Shown one piece after another: positions 52,906 through 62,742 of a stretch of DNA of 64,000 nucleotides. The stretch spans positions 1-64,000 of the forward strand of contig JAJDXM010000035.1 of assembly GCA_022823225.1 (NCBI GenBank), read 5' to 3'. Source of the DNA: Gemmatimonadota bacterium (GTDB taxonomy: Bacteria; Gemmatimonadota; Gemmatimonadetes; Longimicrobiales; Gaopeijiaceae). Numbering within the stretch: position 1 is the stretch's first letter; every line of letters starts with the position of its first letter. A program made the position numbers and the translations under genes. The notes below the pieces were generated by a model. The model saw only the letters and a list, made by a program, of their open reading frames with translations. It made no database searches and was not told where the DNA came from.

Positions 52906-54260
52906 TGAACAGAGCGATCCTCCCGGTTCTGGTGGCGGGGCTCTGTGTGGCAGCGTGCGGTCCCGCGCCGCTGGCCGAGGCGGACGGGCACCGGCTGAGT
53001 GTCGAGGAGGCCGCGCGACTGATCGACGAACACAGCAGCCTCGCACCCGACACCCAGCTGGTGCGCGTGCTGGCGGAACTCTGGGTCGACTATACACTCC
53101 TGGCCGGGCATCTCTCTGCGGACACCCTGCTGTCCACCCTGGACGTCGGACTCGTCATCGAGCCGCCCCGCGTCGAGCTGATGCTGGCCAGACTTCGGGA
53201 CGAGGTCCTGGAGGTCGACACGGTGATCACCGACGCGGAACTGGCCGAACGCTTTGCCGCCGACCTGCCGGGGGCGCGGGCCACTGCCTCGCACATTCTC
53301 CTCGCCTTCCCCCCCGGCTCGACCACGCGGCAGCGCGACAGCGTTCTTGCATTTGCCGGCTCCCTCAGAAGGCAGCTGGACGACGGCGCCGACTTCGCCA
53401 TCCTGGCGCAGCGATACAGCGGCGATCCCGGGAGCGGCAGGGAGGGAGGGAGTCTCGGGACCTTCGGACGCGGCCAGATGCTTCGTCCCATCGACGAAGC
53501 GGTCTTTTCCCTGCGTCCCGGCGAGCTGGGCGGTCCAGTCGAGACTGCGCTCGGCTATCACCTTCTGCGCCTCGACGCGCTGGAGATTCCCGAGCTCTCG
53601 GAGGTCGCCGACGAGTTCCGGGCGCGCATTAGGGCGGAGCGGATGGGCGAGGCCGAGGGGGCATACATCATGCAGCTCGACTCGCTCGCGGGCCTGGCGC
53701 TGGCCGATGACGCACTCGCGATTACGCGAGCCCTGCTGACCACCTCGCCGTCGCGCGTGTCCGCCAGCGCCGCAGAGCGGCCGCTCCTCACCTGGTTGAA
53801 CGGAGCCTACACGGCGGGAGACTTCCTGGAGCTCGTCCAGGAATCGGCCGAGGGTTTCGCGGAGTCCGTTGCGGAGGTCAGCGACGAGGAACTGGAGCTG
53901 GCGCTGCTCCGCCTCGGACGCGAGGAACTGCTGATGGAAGAGGCGCGCGCCAGGGGCATGACGCCGGAACCGGCGGCCATTGATTCGCTTTCGGCCGAGG
54001 CGCGCGGTGCAATACGGGAGCGCGCCGCCGGCATCGGGCTGACGCCGCGCAGGATCCCCGTGAGCGACAGCGCCGCCGCCGACAGCGTGCAGGCGGATCC
54101 GCACGCGCTCGTGCAGCCGGCGCTGATCGGAGTCGTGTCCGGAGAGCGGGAGATCGTTCCGCTCGGCCCGATCACCCTTCTGCTCAGGGAACAGGGCGAA
54201 TGGCGCATTCGTCAGGAGCGGATCGGCCGCGTGCTCGCGCTGCTCCGGGAGATCCAATGA
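52902..54260 (+). CDS. PpiC/SurA-type peptidyl-prolyl isomerase lipoprotein
   Basis: This is a 452-residue periplasmic lipoprotein (lipobox LCVAACG). Residues about 120-225 form a parvulin rotamase domain (ASHILLAFPPGS, GSGREGGSLGTFGRGQML, GELGGPVETALGYHLLRLD). Flanking helical regions are SurA-like. It likely chaperones outer-membrane proteins. It overlaps mfd by 4 bases and the plug-domain gene downstream by 4 bases, so all three are coupled. A separate SurA is encoded at 59259. Confidence 0.85.
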   Translation: MMNRAILPVLVAGLCVAACGPAPLAEADGHRLSVEEAARLIDEHSSLAPDTQLVRVLAELWVDYTLLAGHLSADTLLSTLDVGLVIEPPRVELMLARLRDEVLEVDTVITDAELAERFAADLPGARATASHILLAFPPGSTTRQRDSVLAFAGSLRRQLDDGADFAILAQRYSGDPGSGREGGSLGTFGRGQMLRPIDEAVFSLRPGELGGPVETALGYHLLRLDALEIPELSEVADEFRARIRAERMGEAEGAYIMQLDSLAGLALADDALAITRALLTTSPSRVSASAAERPLLTWLNGAYTAGDFLELVQESAEGFAESVAEVSDEELELALLRLGREELLMEEARARGMTPEPAAIDSLSAEARGAIRERAAGIGLTPRRIPVSDSAAADSVQADPHALVQPALIGVVSGEREIVPLGPITLLLREQGEWRIRQERIGRVLALLREIQ

Positions 54261-54685
54261 GGGCGAGACGGGGACTGGTCCTTCTGGCGGCGGCGGTCCT
54301 TCTCGGCGCCTGCGGAATTCGCCCCCGCTCCGCCCTGCCCGACGCCCAGGCCGGAACGATCGTTACGGCCGAAGAGATCGCGGAATCGGAAGCGACGACC
54401 ATGTGGGAGGCGCTTCAGCGCACCGTGCGCCACGCGCGCTTCGCGGAGTCCGCGACGGGGGCCCCGGTGCGGGTGCACCGGCGGGGCTTTTCCAGCATCT
54501 CGCTCCTCGAGGACATGCCGATCTACATCGACAGGGTCCAGGTGCGCGATCTCATGATTCTCGACGCGATGCCGGCCCGCGACATCGAGCGCATCCAGGT
54601 CCTCACCGGCGTGCACGCCACCACATACTACGGGACGAACGCCGGAGACGGCGTAATCCTGATCAGAACGCGCGGCGGGAGATAG
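54257..54685 (+). CDS. Lipoprotein consisting of a TonB-receptor plug domain only
   Basis: This is a 142-residue lipoprotein (lipobox LLGACG). The mature part reads as an isolated TonB plug: TAEEIAESEATTMWEALQR, VRVHRRGFSS, MPIYIDRVQVRD, DIERIQVLTGVHAT and YYGTNAGDGVILIRTRGG. No barrel follows. Such a stand-alone plug cannot form a channel, so it may be a decoy, a regulator, or a part joining other proteins. ATG 54257 overlaps the PPIase stop (ATGA). A strong terminator follows. Confidence 0.75.
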   Translation: MRARRGLVLLAAAVLLGACGIRPRSALPDAQAGTIVTAEEIAESEATTMWEALQRTVRHARFAESATGAPVRVHRRGFSSISLLEDMPIYIDRVQVRDLMILDAMPARDIERIQVLTGVHATTYYGTNAGDGVILIRTRGGR

Positions 54686-54688
54686 AAA

Positions 54689-54722
54689 CGGGGCGCCCCA
54701 CCTCGTCCGGCGGGGCGCCCCG
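54689..54722. terminator. Bidirectional hairpin between convergent genes
   Basis: CGGGGCGCCCC (54689-54699) and GGGGCGCCCCG (54712-54722) are perfect 11-bp complements around a 12-base loop. It lies between the plug lipoprotein (stop 54685) and SusD (stop 54728) and probably ends both transcripts. Confidence 0.7.
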
Positions 54723-54727
54723 CCGTA

Positions 54728-56047
54728 CTAGGCCGCCCGGTTCAGGCAGAGCGACTGTCCCTCCAGCCCCGAAAGCGCTTCGTTCTCGTGTTCCTCGAAG
54801 GGAATCGGGAAGTTCACGTCGGTGCCGTAGGCGCCGCCCTTGAAGAAGGTGCCCGTGGGGAACACCTGATCCTGCGTGTATCCGTACTGGCGCACCATCC
54901 GGCGAAGGTCTCCGTGGCGGTGCCCGGTCCCGAAGAGCCACCTCGCCCGCTCCTCGAAGAGCATTCGGACCCGTCCGTCCTTGTCGCCGGGGTCTTCGAG
55001 GTCTTCCAGTCCCGCCCCCGCCCGCAGCGCGTTCAGCGTCGCGAGCCACGGACCACCGGCGCTCAACTCGGCCTCGGCCTTGATCAACTGCCCCTCGAGA
55101 CCGCTGGCCAGCACCACGTCCGACTCCTCGGAGTCGTACTTGAGCTGGTGGAAAAGCGGTGTCTCCTGGTCGAAGCCGGGGCCTCCGCTGTCCTCCCACG
55201 GTACGCGCGAATCCGGGGCGGAACGGAACGCGATGCCGTTCTCGCCCTCCATGTCCGAGATCGACCAGCGGCGCTGGCGCTGGTTCAGTTCGAAGACGGC
55301 GTTCCGCTGCCCGAACGCCCCGCCCGCCTTGCTGCGCACGTAGTACGCCCAATCGGCGGGAACGGACGCGGCCGCGCTCGCCGCACCGGCGTAGTCGCCC
55401 TGGTTCAGGCGTGTGCGCGCCAGCCCGATCGCCGCGAGATTGCTCTGATCGGTGCTTCCGCCGGCCGTCTGCGCCGCCGAGCCGAAGCTGGCCACCGCCG
55501 CGTTGTAGATCTGCTCCGTGGTCTGCTGCTCGCCGTAGACGATGTCGCCCTCGTTGGGCGTTTCGCTGAACGGCACGCCGGAGCAGTAGTTCTCGGCGAA
55601 GAACAGGTTCATGTACCCGTTCATGTTCCACATCTCGGCGATGCGGGAATCGTTCGGCAGAATCTCCGCCATCCGCTCCGCCGCATTCCTGGTCCCCACC
55701 CTGGCCCGGTGGTACGTCCGGTACTGGCCCAGCAGGGTCCCGTTGCGGTCGTCCATCTCCCGCCGGTCCACCTCATTGCGGGTCGGGAATGTGCCGGAGA
55801 GGTGGAACTCGTCCGAGATCATCCCGGAATACACGACCTGCCCGCCGCCGCCGCTTGAATAGGCCGCCGCAAAGAGGCCGATGGCGCCGGCCCAGTAGAG
55901 CTCGGCGCCCTTCTCGCCCACGACGTCCGCGGGCGTCACGATGTCCGGGTCCACCACGTTGAGAAGCTCGTCGGTATCGCACGCGGCCACGCCCATCGCC
56001 AACACGATCGCGAGGGCCGGCCAACACTTGTGATTCATGTACTTCAT
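54728..56047 (-). CDS. SusD/RagB-like nutrient-binding outer-membrane lipoprotein
   Basis: This is a 439-residue lipoprotein (lipobox near VAACD). It has the SusD-type helical pattern: ELYWAGAIGLFAAAY, YRTYHRARVGTRNAAERM, and the C-terminal FEERARWLFGTGHRHGDLRRMV, a strongly conserved SusD end motif. It binds the substrate taken up by the SusC partner encoded 15 bases upstream. Starts at 56047 or 56038 are both possible, with a GGAGA-like site before the first. Most SusD proteins are longer (500-600 residues), so this is a short form. The substrate is unknown. Confidence 0.88.
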   Translation of the reverse strand: MKYMNHKCWPALAIVLAMGVAACDTDELLNVVDPDIVTPADVVGEKGAELYWAGAIGLFAAAYSSGGGGQVVYSGMISDEFHLSGTFPTRNEVDRREMDDRNGTLLGQYRTYHRARVGTRNAAERMAEILPNDSRIAEMWNMNGYMNLFFAENYCSGVPFSETPNEGDIVYGEQQTTEQIYNAAVASFGSAAQTAGGSTDQSNLAAIGLARTRLNQGDYAGAASAAASVPADWAYYVRSKAGGAFGQRNAVFELNQRQRRWSISDMEGENGIAFRSAPDSRVPWEDSGGPGFDQETPLFHQLKYDSEESDVVLASGLEGQLIKAEAELSAGGPWLATLNALRAGAGLEDLEDPGDKDGRVRMLFEERARWLFGTGHRHGDLRRMVRQYGYTQDQVFPTGTFFKGGAYGTDVNFPIPFEEHENEALSGLEGQSLCLNRAA

Positions 56048-56062
56048 CGGTCGGTCTCCTCT

Positions 56063-59000
56063 CTAGAAGCTGAAGTTGAGGCGGGCGGTGTAGTAGCGGA
56101 CCGGCGGCTGGGTCAGGAATTCCGAGACCCCGAAGTTGTCGTTCGATCCGTTCCAGTTGATCTCCGGATCCATCCCGGTATAGTCGGTCCACGTTCCGAG
56201 GTTGCGCCCCGATATGGTGATCGAGCCGCGCGAAGCCCGGATGCGGCTGGTGATCAACTCCGGCAGATCGTACCTCACGCTGACTTCCCGCAGCTTCCAG
56301 AAGTCCCCCTGCTCCATGTATCCCCAGACCGTCTGGCTCGGGTGCAGCAGCGACGCCACCGCGCGCGCCTGCTCGTCGAGTGGCGTGGCCGGATCGATCA
56401 GCGCCTGGCAGAGCCGGAAGCGGCAGCGGAAGCGCTCGGTGTTGTTATAGGCGACGTAGTTGCCGCGGTAGTCGAGCAGTCCGTAGACGTTGACGCTGCC
56501 CAGAATCCGGAAGTTGGAGACGATCGTCAGCTGATTCTCCGGCTGACCGGGGCCGACGTACTCGATCGTGTCGCCGATCGTCAGCTCATCCGGCGTGATG
56601 ATGCCGTTGCCGTCGTTGTCGCTCCAGCCCTGGAGCGGGCGGTCCCACTGGCCCCCGAGGGGGAATCCGGGTACGAACCTGGTCTGCGAACCGATCGGCT
56701 CGGTGCCCTCGCCCAGCGAGAGCAGCTCGTTCTGGTTGATCGAGCCGGAGAGGGTGACGTCCCAGCCGAAGTTGTCCATTTCCACGAGGCCCGCTGTCAG
56801 CGTGGCTTCGTAGCCCTGGTTCTGCACCTCGCCGATGTTGATCCAGCGCGACGCGCTCGCTCCCAGCGAGGGCGCCAGCGGGACGGTGATCAGCGCCCCG
56901 TCGGTCCGCTTGTCGTAGTAGGTGAATTCCAGGCCTGCCCGGCCTCCGGCGATCTCCGCATCGAAGCCGACCTCGATCTCGCTGGACCTCTCGGGCTCGA
57001 GCAGGCTGTTGCCGATGCTGCCGATCGACACGCCGGAGCTCGTCTCGTCGGCGGGGGTGGTGATCGCGTTCGCAGACAGCGTCCGGATGGCGTCGTCCGA
57101 CCCCGGCTGCAGCCCGGACCTGCCCCAGGCACCACGGAATCGCAGCTGGTCCACCATCGGGATCTCGGGGAAGAACTCCTCCTCCGACGCGATCCACGAG
57201 AGACCCGCCTTGGGGTAGTAGATGAGGTCGAAGTCCTGGCCGAATGCGCTGTTGTCGTCGGCGCGAATGGCGCCGGTGACGAAGAGGCGGTCGTTCAGGC
57301 CGAACTGCTGGTCGATGAAGAGGCCGGCGGTCTTGTCGAATACGTGGAACTCGTTCGAGAACGTCTCGGCTGCGAGACCGATCGAGGAGCCCCCGTTTAC
57401 GATGTCGATGCCCCAAGCGGTCGTCCCCTTGAACTGGTTCTCGAAGTACTGCACACCCAGGGTGGACCGGGATGTGATCGACTCCGTCAGGTCGAAGGAC
57501 GCGGTGCTGCTGGCATCGAAGGTGTACTGCCACTGGTTGAGGTAGTCGGTGTCCTTGCGCCCCCGGTTGCTGTCGCCCGGCACGCCGATGTCGCGCGCGA
57601 AGAAGGAGACGTCGCCGCGGTTGTAGTAGTCCACCCCCGCGGTGCCCCGGACTTCAAGCCACTCCATGGGATCCCAGGTCACCGTGCCGCCCGCGGTCAT
57701 CCGGTTCGTATCCTGGTAGAAGGTGCGGCCGAAGAGCTGAGCGGGGCGCTGGAATCCCCACGCCCGGTCCGGATTGGAACCCCCGAAGTAGGCGCTGGGG
57801 AGGAAGCCGAACGAGTTGTTGTCGTTGCCCATGTAGGCGAAGTGGCTGTCCAGATAGGACATCTGCAGCGCCAGCGTGACCCGGTCGGCGACCTGGCTGT
57901 TCAGGTTCACCCTGAGGTTCTTGCGCCGCAGCTGGTTGGGGCGTTCCACCTCGCTGGTGATCGGGACGCCGCGCGCCTCCAGGTCCTCGCGGTCGGGCTG
58001 CGGCAGGGAGTACGGCCCCACCTCGGTCTCGAGTTCACCGGCGATGTAGTAGTTGATCCGCTCGGTCCCGCCCGTCACCGAAAGGCCGTACTGCATGCGG
58101 TTGCCGTCGTCGATCGGGCTGATCTCGGGGTCGTGCAGGACCTGGTAGGACTCGATCGAGGTCTGGTTGCAGAGCCCCTGCGCGACCTCGTTCAGGCGGC
58201 AGGCCCGCGCGTAGCGGCCCCCGGCCGCGTCCAGACCCGCATAGTTCAGCGGGTAGGTGTTGGGCTCCTCGATGATCCCGCCTTCGGTCCAGATGTTCCA
58301 TCGCGTGGTGCCGGGAAGGCCCCGCCGCGTGGTGATCCGGATGACGCCGTTGGCGGCTTCGGTGCCGTACAGCGTCGCGGCCGACGGCCCCTTCACGACC
58401 TCGATCGACTCGATGTCCTCCGGGTTGAAGTCGTCCAGGCGCGAGGCTTCCTGGCCTCCCGCCCCAAGGCCGCTCATTCGGTTGTCGACCCGGATCCCGT
58501 CCACGTACACCAGCGGCTCGTTGGAGAGCGAAATCGAGCTGGAGCCGCGGATGCGGATGCGGGAGCCCACTCCCGAAGTGCCCGCCGAGTTGAGCACCTG
58601 CACCCCGGCGGAGCGTCCCTGCAGCAGGTCGGAGAGGTTGTTGATCGGGGCCACCTCGCGGATCGCTTCGGCGTCGATGTCGCTGACCGCGTTTCCGAGC
58701 TCCCGCTTCCGCTGCTGCCCGGTGGCGGTGACGACGATCCCGTCAAGTGCGAGCGCCGACGTGCGGAGCTGGAAATCGACCTCCGCCGTGCCGCCGTCGG
58801 CCACGGTGAACTCGTGCGCCACGGGGCCGTAGCCGATGAACACCGCGCGAAGCGTGTGTGTCCCGGGCGGGATGTTGCCGATGGTGAAGCGACCCTCGGT
58901 GTTGGTGAGTTGGCCGTAGTTGGTCCCCTCGATCTGGACCTGGGCGCCCACAAGCGGCCCCATCGTGGCTGCGTCCGTGACCCGTCCGGTCACAGTGGCG

Positions 59001-59074
59001 CGCTGCTGGGCGCCGGCCGGCACCGCAAGGGCCAGCAGCGCGCAGGCAACGCCGATCTTACAAAGATGCATCAT
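56063..59074 (-). CDS. SusC/RagA-type TonB-linked outer-membrane transporter
   Basis: This is a 1003-residue transporter. ATG 59074 (MMHLCKIGVACALLALAV) is preceded by AAGGAGGAG. The frame extending to 59152 is less likely. After a signal peptide come a carboxypeptidase-like domain (TVTGRVTDAATMGPLVGAQV), the plug (AGVQVLNSAGTSGVGSRIRI, SNEPLVYVDGIRVDN, DIESIEVVKGPSAATLYGTE, GVIRITTRRG) and the barrel ending in YYTARLNFSF. Together with the SusD-like lipoprotein it imports a bound substrate, usually an oligosaccharide or peptide. The substrate is not evident. Confidence 0.92.
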   Translation of the reverse strand: MMHLCKIGVACALLALAVPAGAQQRATVTGRVTDAATMGPLVGAQVQIEGTNYGQLTNTEGRFTIGNIPPGTHTLRAVFIGYGPVAHEFTVADGGTAEVDFQLRTSALALDGIVVTATGQQRKRELGNAVSDIDAEAIREVAPINNLSDLLQGRSAGVQVLNSAGTSGVGSRIRIRGSSSISLSNEPLVYVDGIRVDNRMSGLGAGGQEASRLDDFNPEDIESIEVVKGPSAATLYGTEAANGVIRITTRRGLPGTTRWNIWTEGGIIEEPNTYPLNYAGLDAAGGRYARACRLNEVAQGLCNQTSIESYQVLHDPEISPIDDGNRMQYGLSVTGGTERINYYIAGELETEVGPYSLPQPDREDLEARGVPITSEVERPNQLRRKNLRVNLNSQVADRVTLALQMSYLDSHFAYMGNDNNSFGFLPSAYFGGSNPDRAWGFQRPAQLFGRTFYQDTNRMTAGGTVTWDPMEWLEVRGTAGVDYYNRGDVSFFARDIGVPGDSNRGRKDTDYLNQWQYTFDASSTASFDLTESITSRSTLGVQYFENQFKGTTAWGIDIVNGGSSIGLAAETFSNEFHVFDKTAGLFIDQQFGLNDRLFVTGAIRADDNSAFGQDFDLIYYPKAGLSWIASEEEFFPEIPMVDQLRFRGAWGRSGLQPGSDDAIRTLSANAITTPADETSSGVSIGSIGNSLLEPERSSEIEVGFDAEIAGGRAGLEFTYYDKRTDGALITVPLAPSLGASASRWINIGEVQNQGYEATLTAGLVEMDNFGWDVTLSGSINQNELLSLGEGTEPIGSQTRFVPGFPLGGQWDRPLQGWSDNDGNGIITPDELTIGDTIEYVGPGQPENQLTIVSNFRILGSVNVYGLLDYRGNYVAYNNTERFRCRFRLCQALIDPATPLDEQARAVASLLHPSQTVWGYMEQGDFWKLREVSVRYDLPELITSRIRASRGSITISGRNLGTWTDYTGMDPEINWNGSNDNFGVSEFLTQPPVRYYTARLNFSF

Positions 59075-59162
59075 AGTGACTCCTCCTTGATGCGGCGGAT
59101 GAAGGGCGACTCGGAATGGGACGCCCGGGGCTGGCCCGTTTCGGCCAACCATGCCTCTACGA

Positions 59163-59168
59163 TATAAT
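59163..59168 (+). promoter_or_regulatory. Possible -10 box in the divergent susC-surA interval
   Basis: A perfect TATAAT lies between the divergent genes and could serve surA, though no clear -35 is present. On the opposite strand TTGCAA then TATATC with about 16 bases between them could serve susC. Both are weak guesses. Confidence 0.3.
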
Positions 59169-59258
59169 CAAGGTGACAATGGTTGCAACGGTGTCGCCGA
59201 TCCGCCGGGCCGTGGCCACCTGCGTGCAACCAACCGGATGAATGACGGCAATCACGGA

Positions 59259-60608
59259 ATGAAGCGAACCAAACCGACCGACCGACCGACCCCGAAACCC
59301 GTCTGGCTGCTGCCTGCCCTGCTCCTTTCGGCTCTCGCGCCCCAGGCCGCGGCGGCGCAACTGGCCGACCGCGAAGGCCTTGTGGACAGGGTCGTCGCGA
59401 TCGTCGGGGACTCGGCGATTCTGCTTTCGCAGGTCCAGCAGCACGAGAGGCAACTGCGAGCCGACGGGATTCTGGTGCCCCCGGCCGGAAGTCCGGAATC
59501 GGAGGACTTTCGCTCCGGAATCCTGGAGGGGCTCGTCAACAACATGCTCCTGCTGCAGGCGGCGCTGGAGGATACTCTGTTGCATGTGGCCGATGAGCAG
59601 GTCGACGATGCGTTGCAGCGGCAGATGGCCAGCATCGAGGCGAGGTACGTCAGCCGCTCCGCGATGGCTCAGGCTCTGGCGGCCGAGGGCATGACCGTCC
59701 AGAACTTCCGCGAGATGCTGCGAACCCAGATCGCACAGGGGCAACTGGTGGACCTGTACATGCGCAGCCGGATAGGGGATGAGGCGGTGGAGGTCGCCGA
59801 CGACGAGGTCCGCGAGGCCTTCGAGGCGAACCGGACCACGCTTCAACCCCGGCCCGCCACCGTGGTGTTCATGCAGATCGTCCTTGCCGTGGAGGCGTCG
59901 GACTCGGCGCGCGCGGACGCCCGGGACCGGTTGGCAGTGCTCCGGGAGCGGGCCGAAGCCGGCGAAGACTTCGCCGAACTTGCGAGAACGTACTCCGACG
60001 ACACCCGGTCGGCGCAGAACGGAGGGGACCTCGGCTGGTTCCGCAGAGGCACGATGGTGGATGAATTCGAGGACGCCGCCTTCAGCCTGGTCGAAGGCGA
60101 AATCAGCGACATCGTGGAGACCGAGTACGGATATCATCTCATCCTGGTCGAACTGGTGCGGTTCTCCGAGCGGAAGGCGCGCCATATCCTGCTCCGCCCG
60201 GCCGCGGGTCCGGAGCAGAGGAGCCAGGCCCGTACCCTCGCGGTGGGGCTCGCCGAGCGCGCGGAGGCCGAGGACTTCAGAACATTGATCGACGAGTACC
60301 ACGATCCGATTCTCCCCGACTCCGGCGAGGTCGTGGAGCGCCAGATCTCGGATCTGCTGCCGCTCGCATACCTTGCGCCGCTTACACTGGACGAGGTCGG
60401 CAAACCCCTTGGTCCGATCCAGTTCACCACCGACGAGGGACAGGAGGCATTCGCCGTCCTCAAGGTGCTGGAGCGCAAACCGGAGGGGCCGTACACCTTC
60501 GAAGAGTTCGAGCCGCAGCTGCGGGCGTCCCTGGCGGACCAGAAGCGCTTGCAGCTGCACCTCGATGTGCTCCGGTCCAGAACCTACATCGACATCAAGG
60601 GTTCTTGA
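59259..60608 (+). CDS. surA: SurA-like periplasmic chaperone/peptidyl-prolyl isomerase
   Basis: This is a 449-residue protein. ATG 59259 is chosen; ATG 59238 adds seven residues. A signal peptide ends near AAAAQ. The SurA N-domain ([20 protein letters not shown]) is followed by a parvulin domain near 190-300 ([40 protein letters not shown]), a second parvulin-like part that is degenerate ([12 protein letters not shown]), and a C-terminal helix. It delivers outer-membrane proteins to the Bam machinery. Its stop overlaps pdxA (TTGA). Confidence 0.88.
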   Translation: MKRTKPTDRPTPKPVWLLPALLLSALAPQAAAAQLADREGLVDRVVAIVGDSAILLSQVQQHERQLRADGILVPPAGSPESEDFRSGILEGLVNNMLLLQAALEDTLLHVADEQVDDALQRQMASIEARYVSRSAMAQALAAEGMTVQNFREMLRTQIAQGQLVDLYMRSRIGDEAVEVADDEVREAFEANRTTLQPRPATVVFMQIVLAVEASDSARADARDRLAVLRERAEAGEDFAELARTYSDDTRSAQNGGDLGWFRRGTMVDEFEDAAFSLVEGEISDIVETEYGYHLILVELVRFSERKARHILLRPAAGPEQRSQARTLAVGLAERAEAEDFRTLIDEYHDPILPDSGEVVERQISDLLPLAYLAPLTLDEVGKPLGPIQFTTDEGQEAFAVLKVLERKPEGPYTFEEFEPQLRASLADQKRLQLHLDVLRSRTYIDIKGS

Positions 60609-61591
60609 GGCGCTCGCAACCGCCGGCCGAGGCCCCGGGTGTGCGTGTCGCCGTCACGCTGGGTGACCCCCGGGGGATCGGTCCGGAGGTCGCGGCCAAG
60701 GCACTTGCCATCGCGCGCCACCCCGCTGAGTCCACCGTCGTGGTCGGCGCCGCGGCATTTGAGCGGGACTTCCGGTCTCTGGGGAGCTTCATGGCGGTCG
60801 GCGCCGGATCGACCGGCCAGGGCTCCGGGAAGTTCGCGGGCCGGGCGATCGAGCGGGCGGTGCTCCTGGCGATGGCGCGCGACGTCGACGCCATCGTGAC
60901 CGCGCCAGTGCACAAGCCGGCGCTTGCCGAGGCGGGGTACCACCCGGGCCACACGGAGATGCTGATGGCGCTCGCGGGCGCGGAGGAAGTGGGGATGCTG
61001 ATGTGCGACGAGGGGGGAGGCGATCCGTCCGTCCCGGCGAGGCGCGTCCTGCTGGCGACCGTGCATCTGCCACTGTCTGCGGTCCCGGACACGCTCACCG
61101 AGGACCTGCTTGTGTCGCGCACACGGCTCCTTGCAGCCGCCCTGCGCTCCGACTGGGGGATCGCAAGGCCCGCGATCGCCCTTTGTGCGCTGAATCCCCA
61201 TGCGTCCGACGACGGGATGTTCGGCACGGAGGAGCGCGAGGTCTACGGCCCCGCCCTGGCGCGCCTGGCCGGCGAAGGGTGCCTGGTGACCGGACCCGTT
61301 TCCGCGGACACTGTTTTCGTGCGCGCCTTCAGCGGCGAGTTCGATGCCGTCGTTGCGCCGTATCACGACGTCGGGATGGCCGCCTTCAAGACCGCCTCCT
61401 TCGGGCGGGGAGTCAACGTGACAATCGGGCTGCCGTTCATTCGCACCTCGCCCGACCACGGCACGGCATTCGATATCGCCGGCCGCGGCGTGGCCGATCC
61501 CTCCTCGATGGTCGAGGCGTTCGGTCTGGCGGTTCGTCTTGCGCGGGAACGGCGCAGAGCTGCCGGACCGTCCCGGGCGCCCCTGCCGTGA
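60605..61591 (+). CDS. pdxA: 4-hydroxythreonine-4-phosphate dehydrogenase
   Basis: This is a 328-residue enzyme of pyridoxal 5'-phosphate synthesis. TTG 60605 overlaps the surA stop, fixing the start. The metal-binding His are in [13 protein letters not shown] and [14 protein letters not shown], and the N-terminal [12 protein letters not shown] is typical. All family motifs are intact. surA-pdxA adjacency is a common arrangement in bacteria. Confidence 0.93.
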   Translation: MRRSQPPAEAPGVRVAVTLGDPRGIGPEVAAKALAIARHPAESTVVVGAAAFERDFRSLGSFMAVGAGSTGQGSGKFAGRAIERAVLLAMARDVDAIVTAPVHKPALAEAGYHPGHTEMLMALAGAEEVGMLMCDEGGGDPSVPARRVLLATVHLPLSAVPDTLTEDLLVSRTRLLAAALRSDWGIARPAIALCALNPHASDDGMFGTEEREVYGPALARLAGEGCLVTGPVSADTVFVRAFSGEFDAVVAPYHDVGMAAFKTASFGRGVNVTIGLPFIRTSPDHGTAFDIAGRGVADPSSMVEAFGLAVRLARERRRAAGPSRAPLP

Positions 61592-62742
61592 CCTCGCCCC
61601 CCCCCACGCCCCCGCGCTTTCGCGGCCACGCCGACCTGCGCGATTCGCTCCAGGGGGCCCTCGCGCGCGGCGCCCTCCCCGCCACCGTCCTCATCCACGG
61701 GATGCCGGGGTGCGGGAAGCAGTCTCTCGCCCTCTGGCTCGCCCGCACCCGGCTTTGCACCGGCGAACACCCGCCCTGCGGCCAGTGCACGAGTTGCCGG
61801 CTCGCGCTTCGCCTCGAGCATCCGGACATCCACTGGTTTTTTCCGCTTCCCCGCCCCAGGGGATCCCTGAGCGGCGGCAGACTGTCCGAAGCACTGGAGA
61901 CTGCACGGCATGAGCGGCTCGCGGAGTACCGCGCCCAACCGCTCCGGCAGGAAGACGCCACGGAGGTCAAGGGAATCTATCTGGCTACGGTCCTCACCAT
62001 CCGCCGGCGTGCACACCGGCGGCCGGCGATGGGTCCGGAACAGTTCTTCGTGGTCGCCGACGCGGAATTCCTGGTCCCGCAGGAGGCAAGCCCGGAGGCC
62101 GCAAACGCGCTCCTGAAGCTTCTCGAGGAGCCGCCCGACGGGAGCCGCTTCGTCCTTACGTCCAGCAAGCCCGGGAGTCTCCTCGACACGATCCGCTCGC
62201 GCGCGCTCCCGATCCACCTGCCTCCGCTGTCCGCCCGCGAAGTGGCTGCGTTCCTCAGGGATGAGTGCGGCACCGAGCCCGCCGTGACGGAGCAGGCCGC
62301 GATCCAGTCCCAGGGCTCCATCGGTGCGGCGCTCGGATACCTCGACACCGACGGCGCAGCCTCCCGTCAGCGGGACCGGGCTTTGGGGCTGCTGCAAGCG
62401 GCGGCAAGTGGCCGCCGGGCCGATTCCTACCGCGCCGCGCTGGAGTTCCGGCCGGCCGGGGCCCGGGGGCTGCTCGACATGCTCGCGGCACTCCAGCTCT
62501 GGATCCGCGACCTGGGTGCGGCCGCCCTTGGCCGCGACGACTGCGTCGTGAACGCGGGCGAGCTACCCTTCTTGCGCGAGACGGCACAGCGGCTGAACGT
62601 CGTACCGCACCGCGTCGCGCGAGCGGTCGGCCAGGTGGAGGAAGCACGGATGCTTGCACAGGGGAATGTGAACCCCCAGCTCTTCATCGCCGGCCTCCTC
62701 CTGGCCCTGGAAGAGACCCTGAACCCGCCTGAGCGCCAATGA
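61588..62742 (+). CDS. holB: DNA polymerase III delta-prime-like clamp-loader subunit
   Basis: This is a 384-residue AAA+ clamp-loader protein. GTG 61588 overlaps the pdxA stop (GTGA). The P-loop is GMPGCGKQS, with Gln in place of the usual Ser/Thr after Lys, in line with delta-prime subunits that do not hydrolyse ATP. A zinc knuckle (CTGEHPPCGQCTSC) follows. ANALLKLLEEPPDGSRFVL and TIRSRALPIHLPPLS are typical of delta-prime. The C-terminal collar is helical. It helps load the beta clamp in replication. Confidence 0.85.
   Translation: MTSPPPTPPRFRGHADLRDSLQGALARGALPATVLIHGMPGCGKQSLALWLARTRLCTGEHPPCGQCTSCRLALRLEHPDIHWFFPLPRPRGSLSGGRLSEALETARHERLAEYRAQPLRQEDATEVKGIYLATVLTIRRRAHRRPAMGPEQFFVVADAEFLVPQEASPEAANALLKLLEEPPDGSRFVLTSSKPGSLLDTIRSRALPIHLPPLSAREVAAFLRDECGTEPAVTEQAAIQSQGSIGAALGYLDTDGAASRQRDRALGLLQAAASGRRADSYRAALEFRPAGARGLLDMLAALQLWIRDLGAAALGRDDCVVNAGELPFLRETAQRLNVVPHRVARAVGQVEEARMLAQGNVNPQLFIAGLLLALEETLNPPERQ

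Noticed and set aside
56030-59167. 1045-codon plus-strand frame opposite susC
   Set aside because: The opposite strand encodes a clear SusC with signal, plug and barrel. The antisense frame has no protein-like segments.
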